From contig JAIVEN010000024.1 of the NCBI GenBank assembly GCA_026686845.1, positions 12,139,501 to 12,203,500 of the forward strand: DNA of 64,000 nucleotides, given 5' to 3'. Position 1 is the stretch's first letter; each line of letters begins with the position of its first letter. Position numbers and translations under genes: made by a program. The stretch is from Adenanthera pavonina. Lineage: Eukaryota; Streptophyta; Magnoliopsida; Fabales; Fabaceae. Below the pieces are notes generated by a model. The model had not been told where the DNA came from, ran no database searches, and worked only from the letters and a program-made list of their open reading frames with translations. Of this stretch, positions 1 through 12,548 are shown piece by piece.

Positions 1-720
1 TCTTTCTTTGTACTCTTGCCACCAACACCAAAGATTCCTGTGATATTTTCTGCTTCTCTTGCATCATTTGCTACGACTAATCACGTAATTTCCTGAGACA
101 ACTCCCACTTCACCCTATTCCCACATCCATTGCTATAGCATTCAGTGACCCATTTCCTAACCATCTTGCAACATTTTTTGCCCTTCTTGCATCAATTTCT
201 TTAGCCCACCACATCATTTCCTTAGGCAACTCCTACTTCACCCTCTTGCCACATCTATTACAACAAAGCTTAGTGACTCCATTTCCTGACCCATCTTGTG
301 ACATTTTCTTCCTTTCTTGTGTCATTTACTTTGGCATACCACATTATTTTCTAAGGTAATTTCCATTTTACCCTCTCACCACAACTATTGCTATAAAGTT
401 CAGTAACCCCATTTCCTGACCATCTTGTGATATTTATTGCCTTTCTTACACCATTTTCTATGGCCCACCATATCATTTCTTGAGACAACTCCTTCTTCAA
501 CCTCTTACCATAACCATTGCTACAACCATTGGTATAGTTTCACGTAACCCATTTCTTGCCCATCTTGCAACATTTTCTACCATTCCTACATCATTGCTAT
601 GGCCCAATACATCATTTTTTAAGGCAACTCCCACTTACCCTCTTACCACAACCATTGGTACAAAGATTAGTGATCCTATTTTCTAACCATCTTGCAATAT
701 TTATTTCCTATACCTCCTTA
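1..720. repeat. Diverged tandem repeat, period about 120-140 bp
   Basis: A unit containing CAACTCC-CACTT-ACCCTCTT-CCACA, then CATTTCCTGACC-ATCTTG, then a CATCATTTC stretch recurs about every 120-140 bases. Anchor copies start near 98, 221, 351, 481 and 621. Copies differ by many substitutions and small indels, so the array is old. The strand is C/T-rich and the open frames across it are accidental. It runs off the left edge, so the true copy number is unknown. It could be a minisatellite or the internal repeat of a mobile element. Confidence 0.7.
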
Positions 721-1471
721 GTTACTATCACTAATCGCATCACTTCCTACGAGATCTCCAACTCCCCACTCTTGGCCACCACCAATAGTCTCAACTAGAA
801 TGAACACATCCCACACTTAACCCCAAGCATTTCCTTTTCATATTGCATTATTTCCTTAAGGATCCTGTGTCATTTCCTTATTTTTCAATGAATTAGACCA
901 ACATTGCTTATTGAATGCCTTAATGATTGACTGTTACAAATGGACTCAGTTAGATAGTTGACTATTGTGACACAGCCAATTTCAACAAGTGAGAACAAAT
1001 TGCTTAATTTTCATTGATGTACTAGTTAACCATTTGCAATGAACATGATTTAATTAGTACATTGTATTCCAAATTTACAACAAAAGACTTCTATAAATTC
1101 ATTAATATAATTTACAATGAAATTTTAATCCATAACTTCCACATGGGAGAAAAATTTAACAACACATGCATCATCAAGCTATGGAGACCTCTTTCTTAAC
1201 ATAAAGAAAATACTGAATGGTTGAGTGAGATGAAGATACCAACCTAAGATCTCAAACCCATACAAAGCTAATGAACTACAACCCATGCTAACCCATTTAA
1301 AAAAAAAAAGAATACCATTTAGGGCATACAAACAAGGAGATGATGGAGGAATTCAATGCTCACAAGCACAATGCAAGCTCAACGCCTCAATCATCCTCAT
1401 CTCAATCACCCAAGTGATAATGTTAGGCATTGAAAATCTGGCTTGCTAGATTTGGCCTCCTCAATGAGAAA
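721..1471. other. Intergenic sequence, no gene seen
   Basis: AT-rich sequence without a convincing frame, RNA gene or terminal repeat. It ends at the presumed target site of the solo LTR that starts at 1472. Confidence 0.5.
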
Positions 1472-3101
1472 TGTTAGGTCAAATGACCAAATTGATTAGT
1501 TTTGATAATATCAAATAGTGGAGCAAAAAGTTAGTATGATATATGTATTTAATGTTCATTATATCTTATATATAATGCTTATTGTCTAAAGTGAAAATGG
1601 ACTAATTACTTAATTTATAAATTGAATATTCTTAATATAGGATTGTCCAAAGAAAATGAAGAGTGGGCATTGAAGTGAAGAAATGGATTATCAACATCAT
1701 GCTCTACTCAAAGATGAAGAAAAAAATGCTCCAAGATTTGTTGAATATGATGATAATGATATCAAGGGAACAAATATGTAAAGAAAGTAAAAAACCAAGA
1801 GAAAGATGGAGCTCAAGATTGATTCTCATATTTGTTTTTCTTAGGTTGCATGATGGTAAAGCTTTGAATACACTTAAACTTGTTGCAATCATGTCTTAAC
1901 TTGTTCTCTCACTTGATCAAAAGAGAGTTCATGTTTTTCAAAGTGTTTTTAAACCTTTATGACTCTTAAACATTCATGGGAATTAAGCTTAAATATTTAA
2001 AGTTTTAGGTTTCTCATGATCTTTCTCACTGAAGATAGCTTGAATGTTCATAATCCTCTTAAACGTATTTAGGTTTATTACTTAGTATGTGGAAGTTTTG
2101 TGCTGAAGCTTGAATGATCATATTATTCTTCCTAAACATTCAAGGTGACAGGTAGAATGAAGTGTCTCTTCTATAACACTCTTAAATGATCAAGTTGATA
2201 AACTTGAATGTTCATCATGGTTCAAAAGTCTCACTTCCATCTACTACTCACATGATAATGGTTTAAGTATGATTCTCTTAAACGTTCAAGTGTTGCTTTG
2301 AAAATATGTGTTTTTCTATTGACACATCTTAAACGATCATGATGTTCTACTTAAACATTTAAGTTTCTGGGTTTTGCATCTATGAAACTCTTAGACGTTT
2401 AAGTTATATATCTTGATAGTTTATTATGTTTGTACTTACTTCTAATCATCTTTAGACAACACGATAAATGGTTCAGAAGAAACTCTTGAACATTCATTGA
2501 GGCTTTATACCTTAAAAACCTAATATAACTAACTAACTTAAACATTCAAGCTATTTATCTTAAATGCTCAAGTTCTGAGAAAGTGCATTAAATGCAGTTG
2601 GTAAATGGATAGTTCTTCTGAGTAATGCTATAATATGTTTCTAACAGCTAGATTAGCTTATAAATCTATAAAAAGAACCTCATTAAGGCAGTGAAGCAAT
2701 GAATCTAAGTGTATTGAGTACCAAAATGCTACTACATTGAATCAAAGCATTATCTATCATACTTAGGTCATTCTTTGTGCTTCGATGTTTTTATCCACTA
2801 TTGTATGTGAGAGTTTATCTATTGTAATCTGAGATATATAGAGGTTTCAAAAGGGCCTGAATCAAACTTGTAAGATATTGTGAAGAAATCTCAAGTGGTG
2901 ACTTGGGAACTGAATGTAGACCAAAATGATTGGGTTGAATCAGGATAAATCTCTTGTGTATTGCTCTTCATTCAACTTTTTATCTTCTCTGTTTATCCCT
3001 ATTTTTGTTCTTCAATTTAATACATTTGATTGTTTCTCATAAAGATAAAAATTTTGTAACAAACAATTCACCCTCCTCTTGGGTGATTAGCCAATCTAAC
3101 A
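1472..3101 (+). mobile_element. Solo LTR, Sirevirus-like Copia (LTR A)
   Basis: The segment begins TGTTAGGTCAAATGACC and ends ATTCACCCTCCTCTTGGG...CTAACA. The same tail closes the LTRs at 9392, 23524, 30981 and 41063. It is flanked by AGAAA (1467-1471) and AGAAG (3102-3106), a 5-bp target-site duplication with one transition. No primer-binding site or coding sequence follows, so it is a solo LTR left by recombination. A TATAAAAA box lies at 2667-2674, below a block (about 2585-2640) that is shared with the other LTRs of this group. The upstream part (1965-2572) holds about 14 copies of a near-palindrome of the form CTTAAACRTTCAAG. Orientation is plus, from the TATA box and tail. Confidence 0.85.
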
Positions 3102-3598
3102 AGAAGGAAATGACTTTCTCAAGGGCAAATAGGTTATTTCACAGCTAAACTTAATCAGATTGTTGAATCTTGGACCTTTAGATATATTTTAAAGCATCTT
3201 GGTCTCTTAGCATAAATAAGTTCCTTCCAAGGATTTTAAAAATCATTCTCCCTTTAAATAATCAAATTGTGAGGAAAATGATCCATAAGTGCTAGGAGGC
3301 AAGAAAGAGCACAAACATGATTGAAGTTACAAACAAAGCGAAGAACATTAATAATAGATGCAATGACAATTATTTTTTGTCCCTTTATTTTATCTCAATT
3401 TTTAAATTGAACCCTATATTTTTTAAATCTTCATATCACTTCTTATATTTTCAAAACATCTACAAGTTAACCCTTTTAATATATAGCTATTAACATATTA
3501 ATCTCTAAAATAGATATGTCAACAAACTCCATGCAAAAATCGATAACGCAATCTTACTAACTCGTAAGTGAAAAAGTCAAGTCAAAGTCTTATATGAT
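3102..3598. other. Unassigned sequence between LTR A and LINE remnant
   Basis: No open frame of family-like content was recognised. It may belong to the 5' region of the LINE whose ORF1 remnant begins at 3599, but nothing in the sequence proves this. Confidence 0.4.
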
Positions 3599-3859
3599 AT
3601 GGTGGAAGCCATTGCTTCACCAGGAGATCCAATGGTGGTCAACCCGACGAGGCCACCAAATAATTGGGTAACTAAAGAGAGAGCTATCCAAATAATGGGA
3701 AGATCTACGAATTAGAAATTTTATAAAGTTAAAAACCCTATTCAACCTCAAGAAACAATGAAGGAAGGTGAATCACGGACGAAACGAATTTCATATAAGA
3801 ATTTATTCTTGGGTTTTAATGGCTGTGATAATAGCAATTTTGATTTGGACATCAATAAG
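3599..3859 (+). pseudogene. L1-type LINE ORF1 remnant, N-terminal piece
   Basis: An ATG at 3599 opens a frame of about 87 codons with one in-frame TAG near 3710. It ends with a SYKNLFLGFNG-type segment followed by acidic residues, which resembles the start of plant L1 ORF1 (gag-like RNA-binding) proteins. The frame is cut at 3859 by the Gypsy solo LTR. The next part of the same gene seems to resume at 6398 with ATG/GAG-type target DNA. Taken alone this piece is weak. Its support comes from the matching pieces at 6393-6666 and 11490-11692, which are separated only by LTR insertions with target-site duplications. Confidence 0.45.
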
Positions 3860-6392
3860 TGTAATATCTTGAAATTTTATGGATATTCAAGGTTCAATAT
3901 TTTAAAATCTATAAAGAATTTGTAAAAATGGGTATACACTGTTTGGCATAAAATAAGGCAAAGAGGTCAATTATCTCAGTTAGAAGAAAAAAATGATAAT
4001 TTTGCCTCTAATAAAAAGAAAGAAAAGAAAAAAAAAGGAAAAAGAAAAAAAGAAAAAGGGAGGGGGTGGACGCAGGTAGTGAATGAGGAAAGTTTATGAA
4101 TTTGGGAAAATTACCTCTAATAACTCAAAAGTTTTAAAAATTGTAAATTGGTCTTGAATCAAGGGCATTTTTATAAATATGAAGAATTATAGTCAAAATG
4201 AAGCTCTCAATGAGTTAAGTCCAATGAAATATAGTATAGAATTTATTAAGATCAAAATAATATTTATTGGGTAATTAGGATTTAATATTAATATTTTACC
4301 CGATAAAAGTCAGTTTAGACTGTAAAAAAAGGCAGTACCAATTCAAGGACACTGAAGGAACCTTGCTAAAGTATATTTTGGGGCAAGATAATGATTTTAG
4401 TCCAAAATTTATTTTTGAATAGTCCTGTACCAATTTAATGAAAATTTTGGTGAAAATACCCAATCAGTATGGGTAAATTTAATCGGTAAAGGGTATTTTA
4501 GTCCATAAAGATTATTTAAGCAATTTTTGGCCAAAAAGGGAATGAAAAATGTCTGATTGCCAAGTGGGACATGAAGGAAATTTTTGGAAAAGCTTTATTA
4601 AAATTAAAGTAAATAAAGTTAAATATTAAAGTAACTAGGGTTAGGTTTTATTACTTAATCACTTAACCACTCATGTTAGCCACTTAATCCATCTTCTTCA
4701 GCACACTTTCACGTCTGAAACAGAAAGGAAAAGGGTGAGAGAGTTCATGAATTTTGAAGCTAAAAAGGAGAAGACAAAAGGCAAAGTTTGGTGCTCACAA
4801 GCTCAAGGTAATATCTTATGGCCATAATTTTGTGTACCCTTAAGTTTGAAAGAGTTTTATGGCTTATTCTCTCCTATTTTTCCATTAAAAGTTTTTGCCT
4901 AGAGAGAGAGTAGAGAAATAAAATGAAGGTATGGAGAAACTAAACCATGAAAAGTGTTATATAGGCTATAAGATGCAAGAATATGTCATTAGATTACAAA
5001 TTAATTGGGTAGTTATTTTTCTACAATTTATGGTAATTTTCTGCCTAATTAGGGTTCAATATAGGAAGGGAATTTCAAGTTTTTGACCCCAAAAATGGAT
5101 TCCTTTGGTCCAAAATAGGTTAGAATAAGTGTGTTGTACAATAAATTCCAAGTGGTTTGCAAAATGGAATTTTTGGTTTAAGTGAGCACTTTGTGAAGTG
5201 AACCATGAAACCAGTGGCTAATGGCCTTATTTTATAATGCTATAGGATCCAAAAGAGTGTTAGAAGATCAAGGAAAGGGTTTGTAAAGTTTGGAGACCAT
5301 TGGAAAGCCCAAAGATAGTTAACTCACCTATGTATGCCTATGTACTATTATTGATGTTGCTTGGTTTGAATGATGTGTTTAATGTTTGAAATGTTGTCTT
5401 GTGATGATTTGACATTGTTGGTTGGATTGTTTGAAGGGTAATATGACCCTGGATATGTCCAAATACAAGGGGAAGTACTGCCCAAATTTTTATAAAATAG
5501 TCATGCCAAAATGATTTGATTGCATGCTTGATGTGTTTCTAGATAAATACTTGCAATATATATGATAATATGTGTGCATGATGGTGGTTACTACTGAGAT
5601 TCTCTGAATCTCACCCCCTTTCCAAATGTCTAACAAATTTTAAGGTAAAGTTATGGCAAGGTTACCTAAGAAAGGAAAGGTAAGGAGAAGCAAGTTAATG
5701 TTCAAGATAATAATACCTAGGTTGATGTTATTATATGAGATGTTATGTAAAATCTTATGGGACATAATCATGATGTGTCTTCATGTTACTATGTTCCTCT
5801 AGGTTTGTTATGGAGTATCATGTAAGATAAGGGCAAGCTATGGCTATGTATGTATATATTAATGTATATTTTGGAAAGTAGGAAGAATGCAAGAGACCTT
5901 TCTGAGCACTATTCGGAATTCAAAGACTGTATAGGCCTTGATATGTTCAATGTATGAGTGTTTTATATGTACAAAAAATTGACATGTGTAGCTTTTCATA
6001 GACATAAATATCACTCAATTTGGAGTTGTGTATGATTTATGGCGATTTTTCAAGTTATGGTCAGAATCAAAAATTTTAAAAAATGACCATTGCTACAGTA
6101 AAGATAATACGAATTTACTGTATAAATTGGCCAATTAATTTCCATGTTCAACATTTTCTCCATGTATATAATCTTTTAAGCTATATTTAGAGACTTTAAC
6201 CATATCAATATGATTTTTCTTGATTTAGTTATGAATTTTCAAAGTTCACCGGGTGAAAAGAAGTTAACAAAAGGAATAGTAACCCAAATGAAATAAATTG
6301 GTTTAAGTTGCTTTATGTAATTATGTCTCTAATCAAGCATTAATGGATATAATATAATATATGGGAAATGAGTCTAAGTATAAGGTGTGACA
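3860..6392 (+). mobile_element. Gypsy-type solo LTR, 2.5 kb
   Basis: Starts TGTAATATCTTGAAATTTT and ends GTATAAGGTGTGACA. It is flanked by ATAAG (3855-3859) and ATGAG (6393-6397), a 5-bp duplication with one transition. The same LTR recurs as a forward fragment at 14005-14929 and as a full reverse copy at 14930-17455 (2526 bp against 2533 bp here), which confirms both ends. No internal domain is attached. It contains a polypurine AG tract near 4010-4070 and an inward stretch with a CACCCCCTTTCC motif near 5610-5625. It interrupts the LINE ORF1 remnant. Confidence 0.85.
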
Positions 6393-6666
6393 ATGAGGAC
6401 CTAGATCCTACAATTTTAACTAATTGAACCAACAGAGGATTTCAAGAAACTTATAGATCTTTATCTGGTGGTTGAGGTTTTAGATGAAGAATGGAAGAAG
6501 CTATGCAAACCTTGGAAGAATATGCTAATTATTACAATGTAAGGGCATCACATTATGTAATATCCAAAGTTTTCTAAAGGCATCTTGGCTTGATCCCTTT
6601 ACTAAGCATGATTATTGGAGCAAAATTGGAATAATAGGATTGAGAAAATTAATTTTACTATCATTG
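6393..6666 (+). pseudogene. L1-type LINE ORF1 remnant, middle piece
   Basis: Between the two Gypsy solo LTRs a short frame (about 6434-6540) encodes a stretch ending VLDEEWKKLCKPWKN followed by hydrophobic residues. The pattern EEW--LCKPW-N-LI is typical of the segment just before the DUF4283 domain in plant L1 ORF1 proteins. Stops and frame changes occur on both sides. The piece ends at CATTG (6662-6666), which is repeated at 11490-11494 after the next LTR, so the LINE once continued directly into the piece at 11490. Confidence 0.6.
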
Positions 6667-9600
6667 TGATTCTAATCATAAGTGTTAGATTTGGGGCTAT
6701 TTTGAAGCGGTTTAATTAGGGAATGGTCACGAAAATTTTGATATAATCTTTTCCCAATGGAAATTGATCAACTTTTGAAATTGTTGTAAAAATAAAGAAA
6801 AGTAAGAAAGATGAATAAGAGAGTAGAGATAAACAAGAGAAGAGATATGGAGGAGACAAAGTGGAGAGTATTTCACATTCCCTTCAAGTATGTAAACACA
6901 AGATATATGTCTTCTATTTATAGGCCCCAAACCATTAGAGACTCATATAAGAGTTAGAAATACATAAATAAGAATATAATGACATAATATTACACATTTG
7001 TAGGTTATAGTGTATTAACTATGAAAAACCCCATAAAAGTCATTCAATAGAAATGTTATGGAGTGTAAGACATTAATCTTAAGGAGGTTATGAAATTGAA
7101 GACATTAAAGGTAGATGATACCAATGGTTGAGGGTTATAGGTATTCACACAATTATTATGATATTTACAATAGAAATCAATTAATTTAAAGGATCATGAC
7201 ATTATTTTGGAGTGAAATTATATGCATTGGAAAATAGACATCTCAAGCTTTCTAAAGAGTCCTTATTTGCTAATTTTCAAGATTTGTAACTCAAGTTATG
7301 AAAGCGCAATACAAACTCAAAAATTTAACTTTCTAAATAACAACTTCATATCGTGATATGGTAGATGCAATATCATGATTTGGACTTTGATAGTGTGAAA
7401 TCACAATATCATTGTTGTGATATTTAAGTGACTTCAGCCCCATTTTTATTTATTGGCTAGGGTTTCGGTTTAGCTTCTCCTCCAACTCATCTAAGAGGTT
7501 CCATGGGTGTGATTTTGAAGCATTTTAGAGGTCTCTAAACAAGGTAATCACTTACATATTAGGTTTAATGTAATATAAGTTTTGATAATGACCAATATAA
7601 TGTAATAAGGAACAAATACACAGATGTGTCTAACATATATAATGTTTCTTAAAGAATTAAAATGTGTATTAGCATGTAACTAACTGTGTTGATAATGCAT
7701 ATATCATGTCTGCACTAATATATCCAATGTGCTTTTATATTGTATAATACAAGTTGGATATATAAATTGGACTAACTACTTAGTTTGTGAGTGTAATATA
7801 TTAAATGTAGGATAATTCAAGTAGGAAGAGTGAGCATTGGAATAAAGAAAGGGAAATCAACATCAATGTCTCACTGAAAGAAGAAAAAGAAGAAGAAATG
7901 ATACTCCAAGAATTGAAGATCAGAAGGGAGTATACCACGAAGGGAATAATCAAGTGAAAGTAGAGCTCAATGGTTAAAGACCTAGTTATTAGGTATATTT
8001 TGTTTTCACTTAGGTTTTCAAGTGGTTTTAATATTTGAAATTTACTTAATCTTGTTACCATATATTTTAAACGAGTTAGATTAAGTAAATTTGGTGTTAG
8101 CTTATATTAAAATTGAGAAATATTGGCTAACAGATGAATTTTGTGTTTGACTCTTACTTATTTTGTATAAAATTCAAACTTTGCTTAGTAGAATTTTAAG
8201 TTACAGAAGTATTATATCTGATTGACAAATTTTAGTTCTAAAATTCGAATTTTGGGCTAAGCATTGTTAATAAAAGTATGTAAAATTCGCATGAAAATTA
8301 GTCAAAATTTGCATATTGGTGAAGTTTAAAATGAGTTTACTGTTACCACCACTAACAGACAAATTTTGGACTTCAAAGTGTGAATTTCAAAATGAGAACT
8401 TATAAGTCTCATTAGAGCATGCCTCTGATAAACGAACTTTGAATTTCAATAGTTGAATTTCAAAGAGAGAACTTTTGTATCATATCAAATTTCGAGTTCT
8501 TTGTGAAAACTTGAGACAACTATTCAAACTTCAACATAAACACTTCCAATATAAAAATTCGTATGAACTAACATGGGTTAATTTTGGCAAACTCAAAATT
8601 CGTCTGTCATAGAGTGAAATTTGAATTTCTGAAGTTCAGGATTAAACACATAACTATACTGACTTTACCAAATTCGTCTATTAAGCCTCAAAATTCAAAT
8701 TTTGGAAAGATAGATGCATTTAATACGGTTGGTGAATGGCTCTTTTTACAGAGCAATGGCTAGAACTTATGTCTCATAGATAGATCTTATGTCTAACATC
8801 TAGTTATACCACAAATCTATAAATAAAACCTCATTTGAACTTATGGGTAACAACTTTAAGAGAGTTTGTGTCAAAATACTGCTTCAATTCATAAAATCTT
8901 TCTATGTCAGTATTCTTTGAAAGACCTACCTTAATAGAGTGATCTTTCAATATATCATTTACTCTTAAAGAGAGTCTCATTTCTATAATTATTCTTTTCT
9001 ACTATTTTCTAGGTAGAATTTTAGTGTGGGGAAACACTAGGGGATATTATGTATCTTGTAAGGGTGTGGGGAGAGTGGTTTCACTAGTACCTATTGAAAC
9101 TTGTGAGATGTACTGAAACTTCACAGGTGCCCGGATCAAACCTATGAAATATAGTGAAAAATCTCAAGTGGTGGCTTGGGGACTAGATGTAAGCCAAGTA
9201 GTTTAGGCTGAACTAGTATAAATTCTTATGTCTTGCTCTTAATCTTCTCTCTTCAATTGCTGCACTTAACTGTTTCTTTGTTCATCCTTGTTCTGTTGCA
9301 CATATGGTGAAATTGAACTATAATTCAAAAAAGGGCAAAAATCTTGTATTACCCAATTCACCCTCCTCTTGGGTGACCAGTCAAACCTAACATTACAAAC
9401 ATTAATCTCTCCTCTTGCGTGGTTTTCACCTTGGATTTGAGTTTTGGTAGAGATTTGGATTTGGAAATTTTTGTGTCCATACACCCATCTTCAGAATTAC
9501 AAAAATGCTACCACAAATCATGATCCTAAGCTACAAATGATGATTTATTTAATTATGACTAGAAGATTATGTTGGCATGTAATAAACCCCAAGTTGGGAT

Positions 9601-11489
9601 GTTTAAAGCTAAGTGTAATTTGTTAATTCCTCTCTCTGTAGTGTCATGGGTTGCTTTAAGAAGCCTGCAATTGTTGCTTGGAGGCTCTTGGATCACTTGG
9701 AACCTTGGTTTGGTAAGTTACTTCCTTGATTTTGGATTTTTGGCTAAGTTGTGAAATTAGCTCTAGTGTGGGCTTATGGATTTTGACATTTTGTGACTTT
9801 GCGAATGACTTGTAGAATGAATTTGTGGCTCTTGGACACCCTTAATTTCTAGAGAACTTGTTGCCCTTGGATTTCTAGTCTTGGAAATGGTTCTTTGTAC
9901 TTACTTATGGTAGTAGTTAGTGGTAGTTAAGGGTTAAGGTAACCGAGTTAACTTCTTTTCATTAGCATGATGCATAATATGTTAAATTAACTTATCTCAC
10001 ATGATTTTCTCACACGAAGATTGAGATGTTAACTTTAGCTTTAATATGACTATAGCATGATATAATCCCTATAGTGGTGATACCTTGCACTTGATGAACA
10101 AATTATACTAATGGCATGTATACTATTTTGTTCCATGGAGATGCATGCTGAATAATGATAATGAGCTATCCATGTTAAATATGTGATGTTGGACATGATG
10201 TTGTTATTAGTCATGCATATGTTCATATTGGGTACTTTGCTTCTTGATTACCATGTGTTAATTGCTGAAAGTCCACTTATCCACACATAAGGCCTTATGT
10301 AGGAAGTCGTGAGGCAATGTGAGCCTATCTCCAAACTACTCTCCTTTAGCCGAGAGGTAGAAGGGGGAAAGGTTTAGATATTTCCTAAACCATGAAATGG
10401 AAGGTGAAGAATCAACCATGATCCATTTCACTAAACTAAGGTCTTTGAGGACTAAAGAAGGTAAAATGATATTCTCTAAACTATAGCTTGAAGGGTCATA
10501 GAAGGAAAAATAGTCTATTTAAATTATACATTGGATGAAGGTTGCAAAAGGGTAGACCAAATCCATGGATCGGGATTACATTATGGTTGCATAATGTTTA
10601 ACTTGTTTGTGATAAGAACACATTGTTCATCTATTATCTCATGACATTGCATGATAGCTTACTTGTCACATCTCATACTATTAATATATGTATAATTATA
10701 AGTTACCTTGGTTACCGAGATGTTTATCTCAGCCCTTGTGGCTTAAACGTTTCAGATGAAGGCTCTAGCATGGACAAAGGCAAGGAACTTAAGCAGATGA
10801 TATGATCCTAATGCTCACCATTGTGATTGAGTACTCTTTTAGTATTGAGTTGTTTTGGATGTATTGCATACTACTTAGATACTTTGCCAAGTACAGTGAT
10901 GGTTTTATGGTTGGGATTATGTAACACCTGTAGTTTAGAAACTATGACTATTTTGCTTGTTACTTGCACAATTCTACTTGTGATTGTTAAACTGAGGCTA
11001 TTGAGTAGATAATTGACTTTGTGACAGCAACTCTAACTATGAATGATGAACTTTGACCCTTGAGTAAATGCTTAAACTAGGTGGTTATGTGTTTTATTAA
11101 TTAATTTTGCATAGTTCGACAAATAATGTCTAACAATGATTTGTCTTGCCCATGATGGAAAATTGACTTATGAGGATGAGTAGCCAATCATGATTTGATA
11201 GGTTAGTATTTGGCTTCCATTCTTGTAATTCTATTAAAAGAAAGATTTAATCATGAAATTATACTTGTATATGACATAGGTTTGAAAATGATTGTGATTA
11301 AGTTTTAATGATAGTAATGGTGTTTTTTTTTAACTAATTAAATTAAAGTCTTATAGGATTCACTTTTTTTCCCATGGTCTTTATACCTTTTAATTATCAA
11401 ATAGACATTTTTTTACCAACAATTATCAAATAAAATTAAAAACATATTGTATATGTGTTATTTGGGTAATATAATGTAAGGGCGTTACA
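6667..11489 (+). mobile_element. Gypsy-type solo LTR, about 3.0 kb, split by a nested Copia LTR
   Basis: The outer limits are TGTGATTCTAATC at 6667 and AAGGGCGTTACA at 11489, flanked on both sides by the perfect 5-bp repeat CATTG (6662-6666 and 11490-11494). Taking out the nested Copia solo LTR (7557-9392) and one copy of its target site leaves about 2.98 kb. The end GGGCGTTACA and the motif CCGAGATGTTTATCTCAGCCC near 10715 (typical of plant Ty3/Gypsy LTRs) fix plus orientation. Near 7347-7430 a short ATATCRTGATAT dyad recurs several times. There is no internal domain. The ORFs inside (for example 9444-9754, 10623-11012) look accidental. Confidence 0.75.
7557..9392 (+). mobile_element. Solo LTR, Sirevirus-like Copia (LTR B), nested
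   Basis: Flanked by a perfect TTACA duplication (7552-7556 and 9393-9397). It begins TATTAGGTTTAATG, where a TG terminus has become TA, and ends GGGTGACCAG...CTAACA. A TATAAATA box lies at 8818-8825, preceded by GCATTTAATACGGTTGG near 8715. The upstream half (8130-8690) carries repeats of the ACAGAYGAAYTTTG / AAATTCGTCTGT type that also fill the LTRs at 29325 and 39408. It is a solo LTR inserted into the Gypsy LTR that spans 6667-11489. Confidence 0.88.
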
Positions 11490-11692
11490 CATTGGGCTTA
11501 AGACTCTAAAACCTAAATTAATAAAACTTTGCAAGTTTTCAAGATTATGATGTCATTGATCTAGGAAACAAATATATTGATAAAGAAGATTACAAATATG
11601 TGTTAGGAGGAGGTCCATGGATAGTTTTAGGTCATTATCTAAATATGTAAACATGGTCACTTCATTTCAATTCAACTCTAGAAGACAAGGGA
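11490..11692 (+). pseudogene. L1-type LINE ORF1 remnant, DUF4283 piece
   Basis: Frame about 11540-11690 encodes VIDLGNKY, then VLGGGPWIVLGHYLNM, then a stop codon and TWSLHFN. The VIDLG, VL-GGPW and GHYL blocks are the core of the DUF4283 domain of plant L1 ORF1 RNA-binding proteins. The stop (TAA after NM) stands where relatives have glutamine, consistent with CAA to TAA. A frame change occurs just upstream of VIDLG. This is the downstream continuation of the pieces at 3599 and 6393. It is cut off at about 11692 by the next, minus-strand element. Confidence 0.75.
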
Positions 11693-12548
11693 TGATCTTG
11701 AGTTAGAACCCTTGATAACAATCCCACAAGATCCACAACTATAGATACCACCAAGGTTGATCACTTTTTAGATAAGTTAGTCTTGTATTCTCAAGAAGAA
11801 CACAAGGAAACACAAGCCTCACACTTGCATAAAAGAAATATTATTCAACTCAATCTTTTGAATAATTCGACTACGTAGGTGGCCTATTTATAGCACAAAA
11901 GAACATGCTAAAAAAGTTGAAATAATCTAATAAAATAGGAAACTACTTAATTCTAAAGACCTACTCCAAAGAGAATGTAAGAATATCACTTGTTTGGATA
12001 TTACTTAAAGACTAAGACTTTCTAGAATAATCTAACTTGCTAACCAAGATAGAATATTCTATAGGACTCTACAACACACTATATTAAAAGGAAAAGAACG
12101 AGAAAATGTCACTTTATGAAAGCACCAACAAAAGTGACATTTTTTAGACTAAACCCTTCCTAAATTATGTTATATTTGAGGGCCAATTAGTTATAATGGA
12201 TTTAAGATACTTGAGACACTAATTTAGGCCCGTGGAAGTATAATTAGGAACTCAACAAATAAGACTCAAAGACTTAAACAAATGGGCTTATATAATTAAT
12301 CAAAGTTCTGCCCAAATAATAACAAGACAAACACTAAATGACTCTTGACCCAAAACACAAGTAGGCCTTATTAAAACATAAATGAAACAATGGAACAACT
12401 AACTAATGAACCCAAACTCATTATTCACGTCACATTACTTCCATGGGCTAGAAAAGCTTGCATTTAGACTTGAATATGCATGTTTAAGGCTCTATTGGAC
12501 TCTTCCATATACATGTTAGTTTCATGGGCCTTCAATGTAATAACATAG

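Noticed and set aside
9444..11012. Small plus-strand ORFs between 9444 and 11012
   Set aside because: They lie inside a Gypsy solo LTR and share no frame, motif or start context.
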